64,000 nt of DNA from Actinomycetes bacterium (lineage in GTDB: Bacteria; Planctomycetota; Phycisphaerae; JAACET01). The notes under the pieces are model-generated. The model saw only the letters and a program-made list of their open reading frames with translations. It searched no databases and was not told where the DNA came from. Shown one piece after another: positions 42,511 to 50,371 of the stretch (its first letter is position 1; each line of letters starts with the position of its first letter). The position numbers were made by a program, and so were the translations under genes. The stretch spans positions 1-64,000 of the forward strand of contig JAUXAG010000004.1 in the NCBI GenBank assembly GCA_030614915.1. The letters are read 5' to 3'.

Positions 42511-43781
42511 TTCGCTACTAACGGTGCTCGGCGGAGAGTGTCGAGCAGACGGGCGGAGACCGCCGAGGTCCGCTGGATAGTCTCGGCGATATCGGCGGGC
42601 CCGGAGCAGGAGCCGGCGACAAAGATACCGGGACGATAAGAGCCCAAGGGATTCAGAAAGCCGTGCTGGTCAACGTCGATGTCCAAGAGGTCGGCCAGGC
42701 GGCGGGCATCGGCTGCAGGGCGCATACCAATGGACAAGACCACCAGGTCAAAGGGCTCTTGACAGACCTGGGTTTCGGTAACATCCTCGTAAGTGAGTAG
42801 GACCTGGCCGTCGGCGGCAGGCTCGAGGCGTGATGGGCGGGAACGGATCAGACGAAGCTTGTCGCGACAATCGCTGTAAAGAGTTTGGTAGTCTTTGCCG
42901 AACTTCTGGAGGTCCATGTAGAAAATGGTTATCTGCGATTCGGACAACTGCTGGGCGAGTAGGCGGCTGATGCGCAGGGCGTAGGCACAACAGACGGCTG
43001 AGCAATACTGGCTGGAAAAGGCCAGAGGAGCAGTCTCGTCGGAGCGTGAGCCAACGCACTGAATAAAGGCGATTTTTTTGGGGGGGCGAGAATCGCTGGG
43101 CCTGAGGATGGTGGCTGAGGCCTGGAGCTGATGCTCGGCATCGAGGCCGGTAATGACATTGGGGATTGTGCCGTAGCCGTAGGTTCCCTGGCCAAGGGCG
43201 TCGTAAGGTTCATAGCCGATGGCCAGGAGGACGGCATCAGCATCCAATTGATGAGTGCTCGGCTGGGCGGCAAGATCGATGGCGGAAGTCGGGCAGAGGT
43301 CCCGGCACTTGTGGCAATCCTGCCCCTGCAGGGCCAAACAGCGTGAGCGGTCGATAGTGTAGTAAGTAAATCCGAGGGCTGGGGTGGCTGGGCTGATGCA
43401 ATTGACGGGGCAGGCGGCGGCACATAGGCCGCAGGCAATGCACTTGGCGGGGGTTATAAGCTGGGGCTTCTGAAGGATTGTGGCCCGGAAGCCACTGCCA
43501 TTAGAGGAGTCGGTCAGAGCGTCCAGTTGGCTGGCCAGGTGTATATGTACGTTGGAGGCCTGGAGGACCTGGCGGAACTTGTCCAAGGCGAGGCAAACAT
43601 TGCACTTTTGACAGGTATCGATGGCCTTGCAGCCGAAGTCCAGGGCGTGGCCGCCGAGGTGGTCGTCCCGCTCGACGAGATGGACCTGGAGGCCGGCTGA
43701 GCTGAGCTGGAGGGCGGCCGATACGCCGGCAATTCCGCCGCCAATAATCAATGCCTGTTTAGCGGATAGGTCTTGGGACAT
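42504..43781 (-). CDS. QmoA-like short HdrA flavoprotein
   Basis: 425 residues from the ATG at 43781 (MSQDLSAKQALIIGGGIAGVSAALQLSSAGLQVHLVERDDHLGG). The track frame runs a further 73 codons upstream without a stop, but these codons lie in a structured leader and resemble nothing. Landmarks are the FAD loop, IDTCQKCNVCLALDKF, a [4Fe-4S] set CIACGLCAAACPVNCI, FIQCVGSRSDETA, SSQYCSAVCCAYAL and IFVAGSCSGPADIAETI. Size and layout match QmoA, which in sulfate reducers pairs with QmoB. Here the pair leads into folD-metVF-hdr-flx on the same strand, so a role in feeding or accepting electrons from that system is inferred. A consensus promoter lies 250 bases upstream. Confidence 0.88.
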   Translation of the reverse strand: MSQDLSAKQALIIGGGIAGVSAALQLSSAGLQVHLVERDDHLGGHALDFGCKAIDTCQKCNVCLALDKFRQVLQASNVHIHLASQLDALTDSSNGSGFRATILQKPQLITPAKCIACGLCAAACPVNCISPATPALGFTYYTIDRSRCLALQGQDCHKCRDLCPTSAIDLAAQPSTHQLDADAVLLAIGYEPYDALGQGTYGYGTIPNVITGLDAEHQLQASATILRPSDSRPPKKIAFIQCVGSRSDETAPLAFSSQYCSAVCCAYALRISRLLAQQLSESQITIFYMDLQKFGKDYQTLYSDCRDKLRLIRSRPSRLEPAADGQVLLTYEDVTETQVCQEPFDLVVLSIGMRPAADARRLADLLDIDVDQHGFLNPLGSYRPGIFVAGSCSGPADIAETIQRTSAVSARLLDTLRRAPLVANI

Positions 43782-43867
43782 CAGTCCGATACCTGCATAA
43801 AAAGACCGACAAATTGATCTTCCGCGGCAAGCCATGGAAACAGGCAACCAGAGGCCAAGCCCCAACC

Positions 43868-43907
43868 GCCGATAAATCGGCAGGTGGGCCCGGACACATT
43901 GCCGGGC
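43868..43907 (-). other. two stable hairpins in the QmoA-like leader
   Basis: GCCGAT-AA-ATCGGC and GCCCGG...CCGGGC lie side by side in the untranslated leader between the promoter at 44029 and the start at 43781. I cannot match the leader to a named riboswitch class. Confidence 0.5.
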
Positions 43908-43983
43908 TGCAAGGACCTCCAAGCCCTGAACCAGCCTGTCCGCGTACCAGTTCGTCGGCCTAAGAAGGCAACAACTTGTAATT

Positions 43984-44018
43984 ACTGCACTTACCGCCAA
44001 ATGGCGGAGAATTGCAGT
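43984..44018 (-). other. nested hairpin at the 5' end of the QmoA-like transcript
   Basis: Outer stem ACTGCA/TGCAGT encloses inner stem CCGCC/GGCGG with an ATTT loop. It starts only a few bases after the predicted transcription start, so it would cap the mRNA. The 43782-44216 gap otherwise contains this leader, the promoter and a T-rich stretch. Confidence 0.6.
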
Positions 44019-44028
44019 CGTCGCATTA

Positions 44029-44056
44029 ATTATAAGAGGATATTCAGAGGTGTCAA
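44029..44056 (-). promoter_or_regulatory. consensus promoter of the redox block
   Basis: Minus strand TTGACA and TATAAT, both perfect, with a 16-base spacer. Transcription from about 44022 would read a 240-base leader and then the QmoA-like gene. Confidence 0.8.
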
Positions 44057-44216
44057 GGGCAAAAGGGGATTTTTTTTGAGTTTTTTTGGTGGGGAACCGG
44101 CTGTGGGCAAAACTCAGCGGCTTATTGTTGTGTGATACGAACCTGGCTCATCTGAATCATCAACGCACTCAATAACTAACTCCCAAGGCGGCGGAACCCG
44201 CTAGAAACCCCTCAAT

Positions 44217-44290
44217 CGCGCCCGGCAGGACTCGAACCTGCAACCTTCGGATTCGAAGTCCGCGACTCTATCCAATTGAGCTACGGGCGC
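44217..44290 (-). tRNA. tRNA-Arg (anticodon UCG)
   Basis: The minus strand folds as a full cloverleaf: acceptor GCGCCCG/CGGGCGC, D arm GCTC...GAGT, anticodon loop CTTCGAA with anticodon TCG, variable AGGTT, and T arm GCAGG-TTCGAGT-CCTGC. The discriminator is G and no CCA is encoded. The first anticodon-stem pair is a G-A mismatch. It reads CGA codons. Confidence 0.93.
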
Positions 44291-44302
44291 AAGAAAACAA
44301 AG

Positions 44303-44340
44303 AATTCACCACGAAGGCACGAAGATCACGAAGTAAAAAA
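44303..44340 (+). repeat. family D repeat, copy D6
   Basis: TTCACCACGAAGGCACGAAGATCACGAAG, just upstream of the tRNA gene. Confidence 0.9.
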
Positions 44341-44350
44341 AGAAAAACAA

Positions 44351-44383
44351 TCAGATGTAGATTACACAGATGAACACAGATTG
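44351..44383 (+). repeat. family E repeat, copy E2
   Basis: CAGATGTAGATTACACAGATGAACACAGATTG, next to copy D6. Confidence 0.8.
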
Positions 44384-44422
44384 TAAAGATTTTTAGACAC
44401 AGATAACCAAAAAAGGACATAA

Positions 44423-44451
44423 TTGCATGCGAGCAGCAAGGGTTATAGAAT
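44423..44451 (+). promoter_or_regulatory. probable promoter for the DUF4340 gene
   Basis: TTGCAT and TAGAAT with a 17-base spacer, 80 bases before the start codon. Confidence 0.5.
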
Positions 44452-44530
44452 ATGAGCGCAGATCTTGGGAGGTTCCAGATAAGTGGTCTGAGGGAAAGAC
44501 CTGTAGGAAAGTGTATAGGAGTAATAGGCT

Positions 44531-47302
44531 ATGAGTAACCGGTCGGTGGTCGTCCTGCTAATAGTAGCCCTGAGCCTGGCAGTAATGGTGCTGCTGTTCG
44601 AGCGAGAGGTTGGGCGGGAAGTTGAGCCCGGTCCCGACGAGTACAAGGTGTTCAAGGCCTACGCCAAGGATCAAGTGCACTGGGTGAACCTGGTTAGAGG
44701 AGATTTGACGGTGCAGTTGAAACGGCAGGGGGACGACTGGCAGATGAAGTTGCCGGTCCGAGCGGTGGCAAAGAGCAAAGAAGTAGAGAAACTTCTGGAA
44801 CAACTGGGGGACCTTATGGAAGTGGCGAGGCCCATCAAGGGCCGAGCGGGCGAGAAGATCGACCTGGAACAGTATGGGCTGAGCAATCCCTGGGGAAAAA
44901 TCATCGTCAGCTACGGAGGCGTGAAGGGGGCGGAGCTGAGCCTGGGGCAGCGAACAAGAAAGCATAACCAGCTTTACGCACGTCTGGGAGAAGAAAACCG
45001 GGTGATGGTAATCGATGCAAAGGCTATGAAATTGCTGGAGGAGGTGGCGGCTGACGAGAACTTTTACCGCTCGCGAAGGATTTTCCAGGATAGACACATC
45101 AATAAGGCTCTGAGTATTGAATTGGTCTGGGGCCAAGTGTCCGATGGAAAGTCGATCGTGTTGGGAAAAGACCAAAGCAGCGGTCGCTGGCTGCTGAGCT
45201 CGCCGGTGAAGGATCGGGCGGATGGCCAAGCAGTGAGGAAACTGCTGGATAAGTGTGCGGGTCTGCGGGTGGCGGAGTTCATTGGGAATATTGACCAAAC
45301 GACGCCGGCAGATCAGGCGAAACTGGTCCAGATGCTGGAGCTGTACGGTTTGACGGGCCGGGGCGAGGCGGGAGCTGTGGCTGTTGAGGCAGAAGGAATG
45401 CAGGTGGTGGTACACCTGGGGCGGGCAGACAAGCAGGGCAAATTCCGCTACGCCCTGGTGGAGAACAGGGCAATGCTGGCGGGTAATCGGGAGTTGGTGA
45501 AGATTGGGGCGGAGTTCGCGGAGGTTTTGCCCAGATCGGCCGAGGCCCTTAGAGACCGAAGCTTTCTGAGCTTCCAGAGCTCAGCCGTAAACGAGGTGCG
45601 GATAAGCGGTCCGGAAGGGGAGATAGTGCTGGGGCAAGGAAGATCAAGCGAGGGCCAGGCAACAGGCCAATGGTTAATTCGCAAGCCGTTAGAAACCGCG
45701 GCGGATAAAAATATCGTGGCGAACTTTCTGAGAGAGCTGCAAGGGCTAAGGGCTAGAAACTTTGTGGGTGGGCTGACGGCAGCGATGGAGTTTGAGAAGC
45801 CCTATCTGAGAATAGAGGTGCAGAGTAATGAGAAAGGTAAAGGCGAGATCTTGGAGATCGGGGCTCTGACGGCGAACGGCCAGGCCCGCTATGCCCGGCT
45901 GAGCAGAGATAGGGTTGTGCGGCGAGTAGATGCGGTCAGGGCCGAGGGACTGGTTCACGATAGTCTGTATTTCTACGAGCGGAAGCTGGCGGACGTTGGC
46001 CGACGGGAGATAAAAAGTTTTAGGTTCAGGGCGGCAGGGGGCCAGAAAGATGAAGTGAAAGGGGTCTATAAGGAAGATCAATGGTGGTTGAGCAAGCCGG
46101 TAGTGATGCGGGCGGATAGTGATGTTGTCCGAGATGTTCTGGGTATTCTTAATCCGCTGCGAGCGGAGCGGATAGTGGCTGATGGGGTGGCTGAAAATGA
46201 TACGGCGGCACTGGGCCAATACGGTCTGGATGAGCCACGGTATGAACTGATGGTGGTGGAGGAAGAGGAGGTCAAAAAGGAATCAGCCCCGGAGGAAGCT
46301 GCTGAAGCAATAGCGGCAACACAAAGGAAAGAGCACGTCCTGCTGATAGGCAGAGCAGTTGGAGATGAGCAAGATGAAGAATACTACGGTCTGCTGCGGG
46401 GCAGAGAGGTAGTCTTTACCATCAGAAAAACAGCAGTGGATAAGCTGGGTGGTGATTTGCGAAGCAAGAAGGTTTTGCCACTGACTAACCGGCAGATCGG
46501 GGGGCTAAATAAGGTGGAGATAATTCGCGGCGATGAACTGCTGTCTTTGGAGAAGCCGAGGGAGAACTGGCAGGTGACGGCTCCGAAAAAGTTTTGGCCG
46601 AGTCAAGAAGCAGTCAAGAGATTGCTCGAATCGATAGTTGGACTTAGTGGGGAGGATTTCGGGACAAAAGCGGATGAAAATCAATATGGATTGGGTGAGC
46701 CGACGATGACGGTGAGTCTTGGGCTGAATGAAGGGAGCTATCGTTTCTTCGTGGGAAAACTGCTGGAGGGCAAAGGCTATGCAGTCAAGACGGAAGATGA
46801 AGACATAGTCCGGCTGGTTGCGGCGGAGAAGCTGGAGGCGTTGGGGCAGAGTTACCTGGCATATCGCAAGAAAGAAATGCTGAGTCTGAAGAAAGATAAG
46901 GTGCGAGCCATCGAGATTATTTACGGCAAGGGGAAAAGAGAACGAGCGGAACGGGAGCAACTGGGCTGGAAACTGAAGGTTCCGGCTGGAGGGGCGTTAG
47001 AGCTGGCTAAACTAGAGAATATTCTGGGGCTGATGAGGGGGCTGCGGGCCAAGGAGGTGGTGGCAGATACGTTGGAGCAAGACAGAAAGTATGGGCTGGA
47101 TAAACCGGCGTTGACGGTCACTATCGAAGCGGACGGGGCGGAGGATGAAAAGATCATCTATAGTCTATTGATCGGAGCGGAGGTCGAGGACGAGAGCGGG
47201 TCTCGCTATGCGAGGGTGGGAGGGGATGCTACGGTTTTTGTGGTGGGGGAGAAAGATATGCAGATATTACAGGAAGGGCTGCTATTCGAGCCGGGGAATT
47301 AG
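44531..47302 (+). CDS. large DUF4340-repeat membrane-anchored protein
   Basis: 923 residues. One N-terminal helix (SVVVLLIVALSLAVMVLLFE) anchors the rest outside. The remainder contains at least four copies of the DUF4340 module, recognisable by repeated phrases: DDWQMKLPVRAVAKSKEVEKLLEQLGDL, GRWLLSSPVKDRADGQAVRKLLDKCAGL, DQWWLSKPVVMRADSDVVRDVLGIL, ENWQVTAPKKFWPSQEAVKRLLESI and LGWKLKVPAGGALELAKLENILGLM, each followed by a YGL(D/G)(E/K)P turn. In other genomes such proteins sit next to a GldG-type ABC transporter; none is here. Probably a structural or binding protein in the envelope. AGGAG nine bases upstream supports the start. Confidence 0.85.
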   Translation: MSNRSVVVLLIVALSLAVMVLLFEREVGREVEPGPDEYKVFKAYAKDQVHWVNLVRGDLTVQLKRQGDDWQMKLPVRAVAKSKEVEKLLEQLGDLMEVARPIKGRAGEKIDLEQYGLSNPWGKIIVSYGGVKGAELSLGQRTRKHNQLYARLGEENRVMVIDAKAMKLLEEVAADENFYRSRRIFQDRHINKALSIELVWGQVSDGKSIVLGKDQSSGRWLLSSPVKDRADGQAVRKLLDKCAGLRVAEFIGNIDQTTPADQAKLVQMLELYGLTGRGEAGAVAVEAEGMQVVVHLGRADKQGKFRYALVENRAMLAGNRELVKIGAEFAEVLPRSAEALRDRSFLSFQSSAVNEVRISGPEGEIVLGQGRSSEGQATGQWLIRKPLETAADKNIVANFLRELQGLRARNFVGGLTAAMEFEKPYLRIEVQSNEKGKGEILEIGALTANGQARYARLSRDRVVRRVDAVRAEGLVHDSLYFYERKLADVGRREIKSFRFRAAGGQKDEVKGVYKEDQWWLSKPVVMRADSDVVRDVLGILNPLRAERIVADGVAENDTAALGQYGLDEPRYELMVVEEEEVKKESAPEEAAEAIAATQRKEHVLLIGRAVGDEQDEEYYGLLRGREVVFTIRKTAVDKLGGDLRSKKVLPLTNRQIGGLNKVEIIRGDELLSLEKPRENWQVTAPKKFWPSQEAVKRLLESIVGLSGEDFGTKADENQYGLGEPTMTVSLGLNEGSYRFFVGKLLEGKGYAVKTEDEDIVRLVAAEKLEALGQSYLAYRKKEMLSLKKDKVRAIEIIYGKGKRERAEREQLGWKLKVPAGGALELAKLENILGLMRGLRAKEVVADTLEQDRKYGLDKPALTVTIEADGAEDEKIIYSLLIGAEVEDESGSRYARVGGDATVFVVGEKDMQILQEGLLFEPGN

Positions 47303-47306
47303 TAAG

Positions 47307-47340
47307 AAACCCCCAGGATAAACCTGGGGGCTAAACAAAA
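47307..47340 (+). repeat. family A hairpin repeat, copy A9
   Basis: CCCCCAGG-ATAAA-CCTGGGGG then CTAAACAAAA, five bases after the DUF4340 stop. This is one of the few copies directly 3' of a plus-strand gene. Confidence 0.9.
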
Positions 47341-47381
47341 AAACAACAATTAGCATGAATTCGCAGGGGCAATCAGAGTTT

Positions 47382-48443
47382 TTACATTTCGATGAGGGCT
47401 TTGAGCACGTTGTCGGCGTAGGTTTCGGCCAGTTCCATGGCCTGGGGGACTTGATCCAAAGCGAAGCGATGCGTGATCCAGGAGTCGAGGTCTATTTTTC
47501 CGGCGGCCAGGAGGCTGAGAGCTTGGGGGTAACAGTTGGCGAATCGGCGGATGTTGTGAATGGTCAGTCCCTTGCGGCGGGCCCGGTGGATGAGCAGGGG
47601 GAAGTAGTCGTCGGCGGGAATACCAATCAAGGCAAGTTGAGCATTTATAGCAGCGGCCTCGATCAGGAGGTCAGCTACCTCCGGGCCGGCTCCGGAGGCT
47701 TCGTATACACAATCGGCGCCCTGGCCTGCGGTCGTGCTGCGGACAAAATCAAGAGGGTCGGCACGGGTTACATTAAGAGTGTGGGTGGCTCCCTGCCGGG
47801 CGGCAAAGGCTAGACGGTTGTCGAGCTTGTCCAGAGCGATGATGGTGGTGGCCCCGTAAAGACGGGCCATGTTCACACAAGCTAATCCGATAGCGCCAAC
47901 GCCAATGACCAAGGCAGTGTGGCCGGGGACGGGACACAGGGTGCGGGAGGCACAAAAACCGGTAACGAAAGGCTCGATCATGGCGGCTGCGGCAGGGCTG
48001 ATGCCGTCGGGGACGGGAAAACATTGGCTGAAGTGAAAGAGATAGTATTCCTGGAAGACACCCTCGACGGGGGGAGTGCCGAGGAACTTGACGTTCGGGC
48101 ATAGATTATAGTGGCCCGTTCGGCACTGAGTGCACCATCCGCAGACTCGGCTGGGCTCACAAGCGACTAATTGGCCGATTTCGAAGCCGCGGACTTCCGA
48201 GCCGACGGCAGCGACGAATCCTGAGCACTCATGGCCAAGACACTGAGGGGATTTTATAATCTGTTCGCCAATTCGACCGTGGCGATAGTAATGGATGTCG
48301 GAGCCGCAGACGCCGACACAGGCGATTCGGACGAGGATTTCGTCGGGGCTGGGCGAGGGAACAGGACGGGTCTGTATCTCTATTTGGCCGGGCTTGAGTA
48401 AAACCGCGGCAGGCATGGATGAGCTAGATTCGGTCAGCGGCAT
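47382..48443 (-). CDS. zinc-dependent sorbitol/L-iditol-type dehydrogenase
   Basis: Medium-chain dehydrogenase that oxidises polyols such as sorbitol or xylitol with NAD. Catalytic zinc ligands lie in GVCGSDIHYYRHG and LGHECSG. The structural zinc cysteines are complete in CGWCTQCRTGHYNLC. The NAD loop is VIGVGAIGLACVNMARLYGA, and DK in IALDKLDNRL favours NAD. MIEPFVTGFCA and GIPADDYFPLLIHRARRKGLTI match the sorbitol dehydrogenase branch. The start is uncertain: GGAGG lies only two bases before the ATG at 48443. The gene is convergent with the DUF4340 gene. Confidence 0.88.
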   Translation of the reverse strand: MPLTESSSSMPAAVLLKPGQIEIQTRPVPSPSPDEILVRIACVGVCGSDIHYYRHGRIGEQIIKSPQCLGHECSGFVAAVGSEVRGFEIGQLVACEPSRVCGWCTQCRTGHYNLCPNVKFLGTPPVEGVFQEYYLFHFSQCFPVPDGISPAAAAMIEPFVTGFCASRTLCPVPGHTALVIGVGAIGLACVNMARLYGATTIIALDKLDNRLAFAARQGATHTLNVTRADPLDFVRSTTAGQGADCVYEASGAGPEVADLLIEAAAINAQLALIGIPADDYFPLLIHRARRKGLTIHNIRRFANCYPQALSLLAAGKIDLDSWITHRFALDQVPQAMELAETYADNVLKALIEM

Positions 48444-48537
48444 ATCCTCCAAAGGCAAGCAGGAAGATACCACAGGAGAGGCGGCAATTCAAGCAGAGAA
48501 AAGAGATGGCGGTGGGGGGTCTGGATAGGAGCAAGCT

Positions 48538-48571
48538 AAAGGCTGTGCGCGAACAAAGCACACAGCCCTTT
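48538..48571 (-). terminator. terminator of the PEP-CTERM gene
   Basis: On the minus strand AAAGGGCTGTGTGC pairs with GCGCACAGCCTTT around a short loop, an extended stem ending in a T tract, 30 bases after the stop codon. Confidence 0.75.
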
Positions 48572-48600
48572 AGTTGGTCAACAAAATGTCTGTTCTTCGC

Positions 48601-49254
48601 CTATGCCCTGCGTTTTCTCAACAAGATTGCAGCACCACCAAGAGCAAACAAGACCAAGGTGGCCGGTTCGGGGATGCAGATCGTTTTGATGACTATCTCC
48701 TCGATATTGGTGGATTCGAGCAGATCAAAGTGGATCGTCTCTTCCTCGGGGTTCGGCACGATCTGCAGCAGCCCGTTGTAGGTGTACCAGGTACCCACGG
48801 GCCATTGGACCTGCGGATGGGGCGACGGAAGCGACGTGCCCGGTGGGTTGGTCGTCGGCGGGCTGCCTGTAGGAGTCGGGGACTTGTCGGACGTGATCTG
48901 CCAGAAGATCAACTTGTACAGATCCGGGTCCGGGTTGTTCTTGATGGTAATGTCAATTCCACCAGGGCCGGACACGTGCCAGGTCGCGATCTCTACGTCG
49001 GGATCATGCGGGCCAGGTATGTACTCGATCTCGACATCGCCCAGAAACGTCAGTGTAGCGCTCCCGAACTCGTTGTCGATCCAGGTCGGCGAGATGGGAT
49101 CACCCGAGTACACAGGCTGTCCATCGCACTCCCACGCCTGGCTCGTCTGGTTGGGCAGGGCCATATCCCAGGGCGGATCCCACAAGTCTTCCGCAAGGGC
49201 CGTAGCGCCGGCTAACAACAAGACAGCCAAAGAGACACTCAATAACTTACTCAT
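48601..49254 (-). CDS. PEP-CTERM sorted secreted protein
   Basis: The ATG at 49254 is five bases after AAGGAG and gives 217 residues. A signal peptide (MSKLLSVSLAVLLLAGATALA) is followed by a beta-rich domain (FGSATLTFLGDVEIEYIPG, WHVSGPGGIDITIKNNPDPD) and a proline/threonine linker. The end is the sorting signal: PEPATLVLFALGGAAILLRKRR, with the PEP motif, a transmembrane helix and a basic tail. Such proteins are processed by exosortase and tied to exopolysaccharide; no exosortase gene is in the window. It has its own perfect promoter, a 210-base leader and a terminator, so it is an independent, well-expressed unit. Confidence 0.92.
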   Translation of the reverse strand: MSKLLSVSLAVLLLAGATALAEDLWDPPWDMALPNQTSQAWECDGQPVYSGDPISPTWIDNEFGSATLTFLGDVEIEYIPGPHDPDVEIATWHVSGPGGIDITIKNNPDPDLYKLIFWQITSDKSPTPTGSPPTTNPPGTSLPSPHPQVQWPVGTWYTYNGLLQIVPNPEEETIHFDLLESTNIEEIVIKTICIPEPATLVLFALGGAAILLRKRRA

Positions 49255-49469
49255 AATTGCTCCTTTCTTCTCTCTAGAATCTATAAACTTAGGACGATTT
49301 ATGATTATCTTGACAGATTGAAGGTCCGGCAAGTGAAGCCTGGTACCTTATCGCAACTTACGGTGGTAGTTTCTCCTGTTCTCTCTTAGAGCGCTTACAT
49401 ACCTTGCGCACACAAAAGAAATAGGCGTGATGAGCCTGCAAACAGGTACACTCTCTCACACCGGCAACA

Positions 49470-49498
49470 ATTATAACACAAAGCGGATTTTATGTCAA
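49470..49498 (-). promoter_or_regulatory. perfect consensus promoter of the PEP-CTERM gene
   Basis: Minus strand TTGACA and TATAAT with a 17-base spacer, the ideal sigma-70 arrangement. The leader from about 49463 to 49254 is 210 bases. It carries no ORF and no riboswitch I can name. The remaining part of the gap up to 49660 holds a degenerate family A copy near 49609-49639. Confidence 0.85.
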
Positions 49499-49608
49499 GC
49501 TTTTTCTTTGTAATTAGCGAAGGGTGGGTATTTTCCACAACGTCTTTTGTGCCCGACATTTAGGTGTATCGGCCCATAAGGGCGAGGTATTTTTTTGAGC
49601 GTATAGAG

Positions 49609-49639
49609 GCCCCTGGAAGAGAGCCCGGGGGCTAAACTT
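49609..49639 (+). repeat. degenerate family A repeat
   Basis: GCCCCTGGAAGAGAGCCCGGGGGCTAAACT keeps the 3' GGGGGCTAAAC end, but its 5' arm has decayed. Confidence 0.6.
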
Positions 49640-49660
49640 ATAGGTCTAAGAGGCCGAGGA

Positions 49661-50239
49661 TTATAGGTCCAAGAGGTCGAGGAGCTGATCGAGGGTGTCG
49701 ATGGTCTTCCAAGCGTGGGGGATAAACTCGGCGTTGCGTTGGTTGCGGAGAAGAACCGAGCGGGCCCCGGCGTCGTTGGCGGACTGCAGATCAAAGAGGT
49801 AATCGCCGACGAGGATCGTCTGGGCGGGGGTAACGTTGAGGCTGGAACAAATGGCCAGGACGGGCTCGGGAGAGGGCTTAACAGGTGGGTCCTCGCGGGA
49901 ATAGATAATTTCAAAGCTCAAGTTGTGGCGATCCATGACAGTCCGGGCAGAGGCGCTGGAATTTCTGGTGAGCAGGGCGGTTCTAATGCCCCGCTGGGCC
50001 AAAGCAGTAAGAACCGTGTGCGCATGAGTGTCCAAGCGAGCCTCGCGGGCGGCCTGGAACTCGTGCTCCTCGAGAATCTGCATGGCCCGGCGACGATCCG
50101 GGGCGGACATCTTCTGGAGGGCCTCGAGGACTGCACCGTCGGATAAACCGATGCGGCGACGAATGAGGTCAAAATCCAGATCGCTGTGGACCAAAGTGCC
50201 GTCCAGATCGAAAATAACGGCCTTTACTGCTTGAGACAT
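49661..50239 (-). CDS. HAD-superfamily phosphatase (phosphoglycolate phosphatase-like)
   Basis: 192 residues from the ATG at 50239 (MSQAVKAVIFDLDGTLVHSD). HAD motifs are all present: I, VIFDLDGT; II, RTALLTRNSSAS; III, the lysine in PPVKPSPEPVL; IV, ILVGDYLFDLQSANDAGA. The cap between motifs I and II is the small helical type of subfamily IA (LIRRRIGLSDGAVLEALQKM). Substrate is not certain; phosphoglycolate phosphatase is the usual call for this group. It is divergent from the TsaC fusion gene. Confidence 0.85.
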   Translation of the reverse strand: MSQAVKAVIFDLDGTLVHSDLDFDLIRRRIGLSDGAVLEALQKMSAPDRRRAMQILEEHEFQAAREARLDTHAHTVLTALAQRGIRTALLTRNSSASARTVMDRHNLSFEIIYSREDPPVKPSPEPVLAICSSLNVTPAQTILVGDYLFDLQSANDAGARSVLLRNQRNAEFIPHAWKTIDTLDQLLDLLDL

Positions 50240-50371
50240 GGAAGAATCACTCCGGGGGAGAAGGAAAAACCGAATCTTGAAAATCCGCGTCAACAAAGTA
50301 TGATGAGATTGTAAGGGCAGGGCAGTAATGGGGTCCACGAAAAAGCGGCAACGGCGGCTATAAGCGGTTAT

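Noticed and set aside
43782-44000. 73-codon N-terminal extension of the QmoA-like protein.
   Set aside because: It begins with a TTG almost at the predicted transcription start, has no ribosome site, and its residues do not resemble the family.
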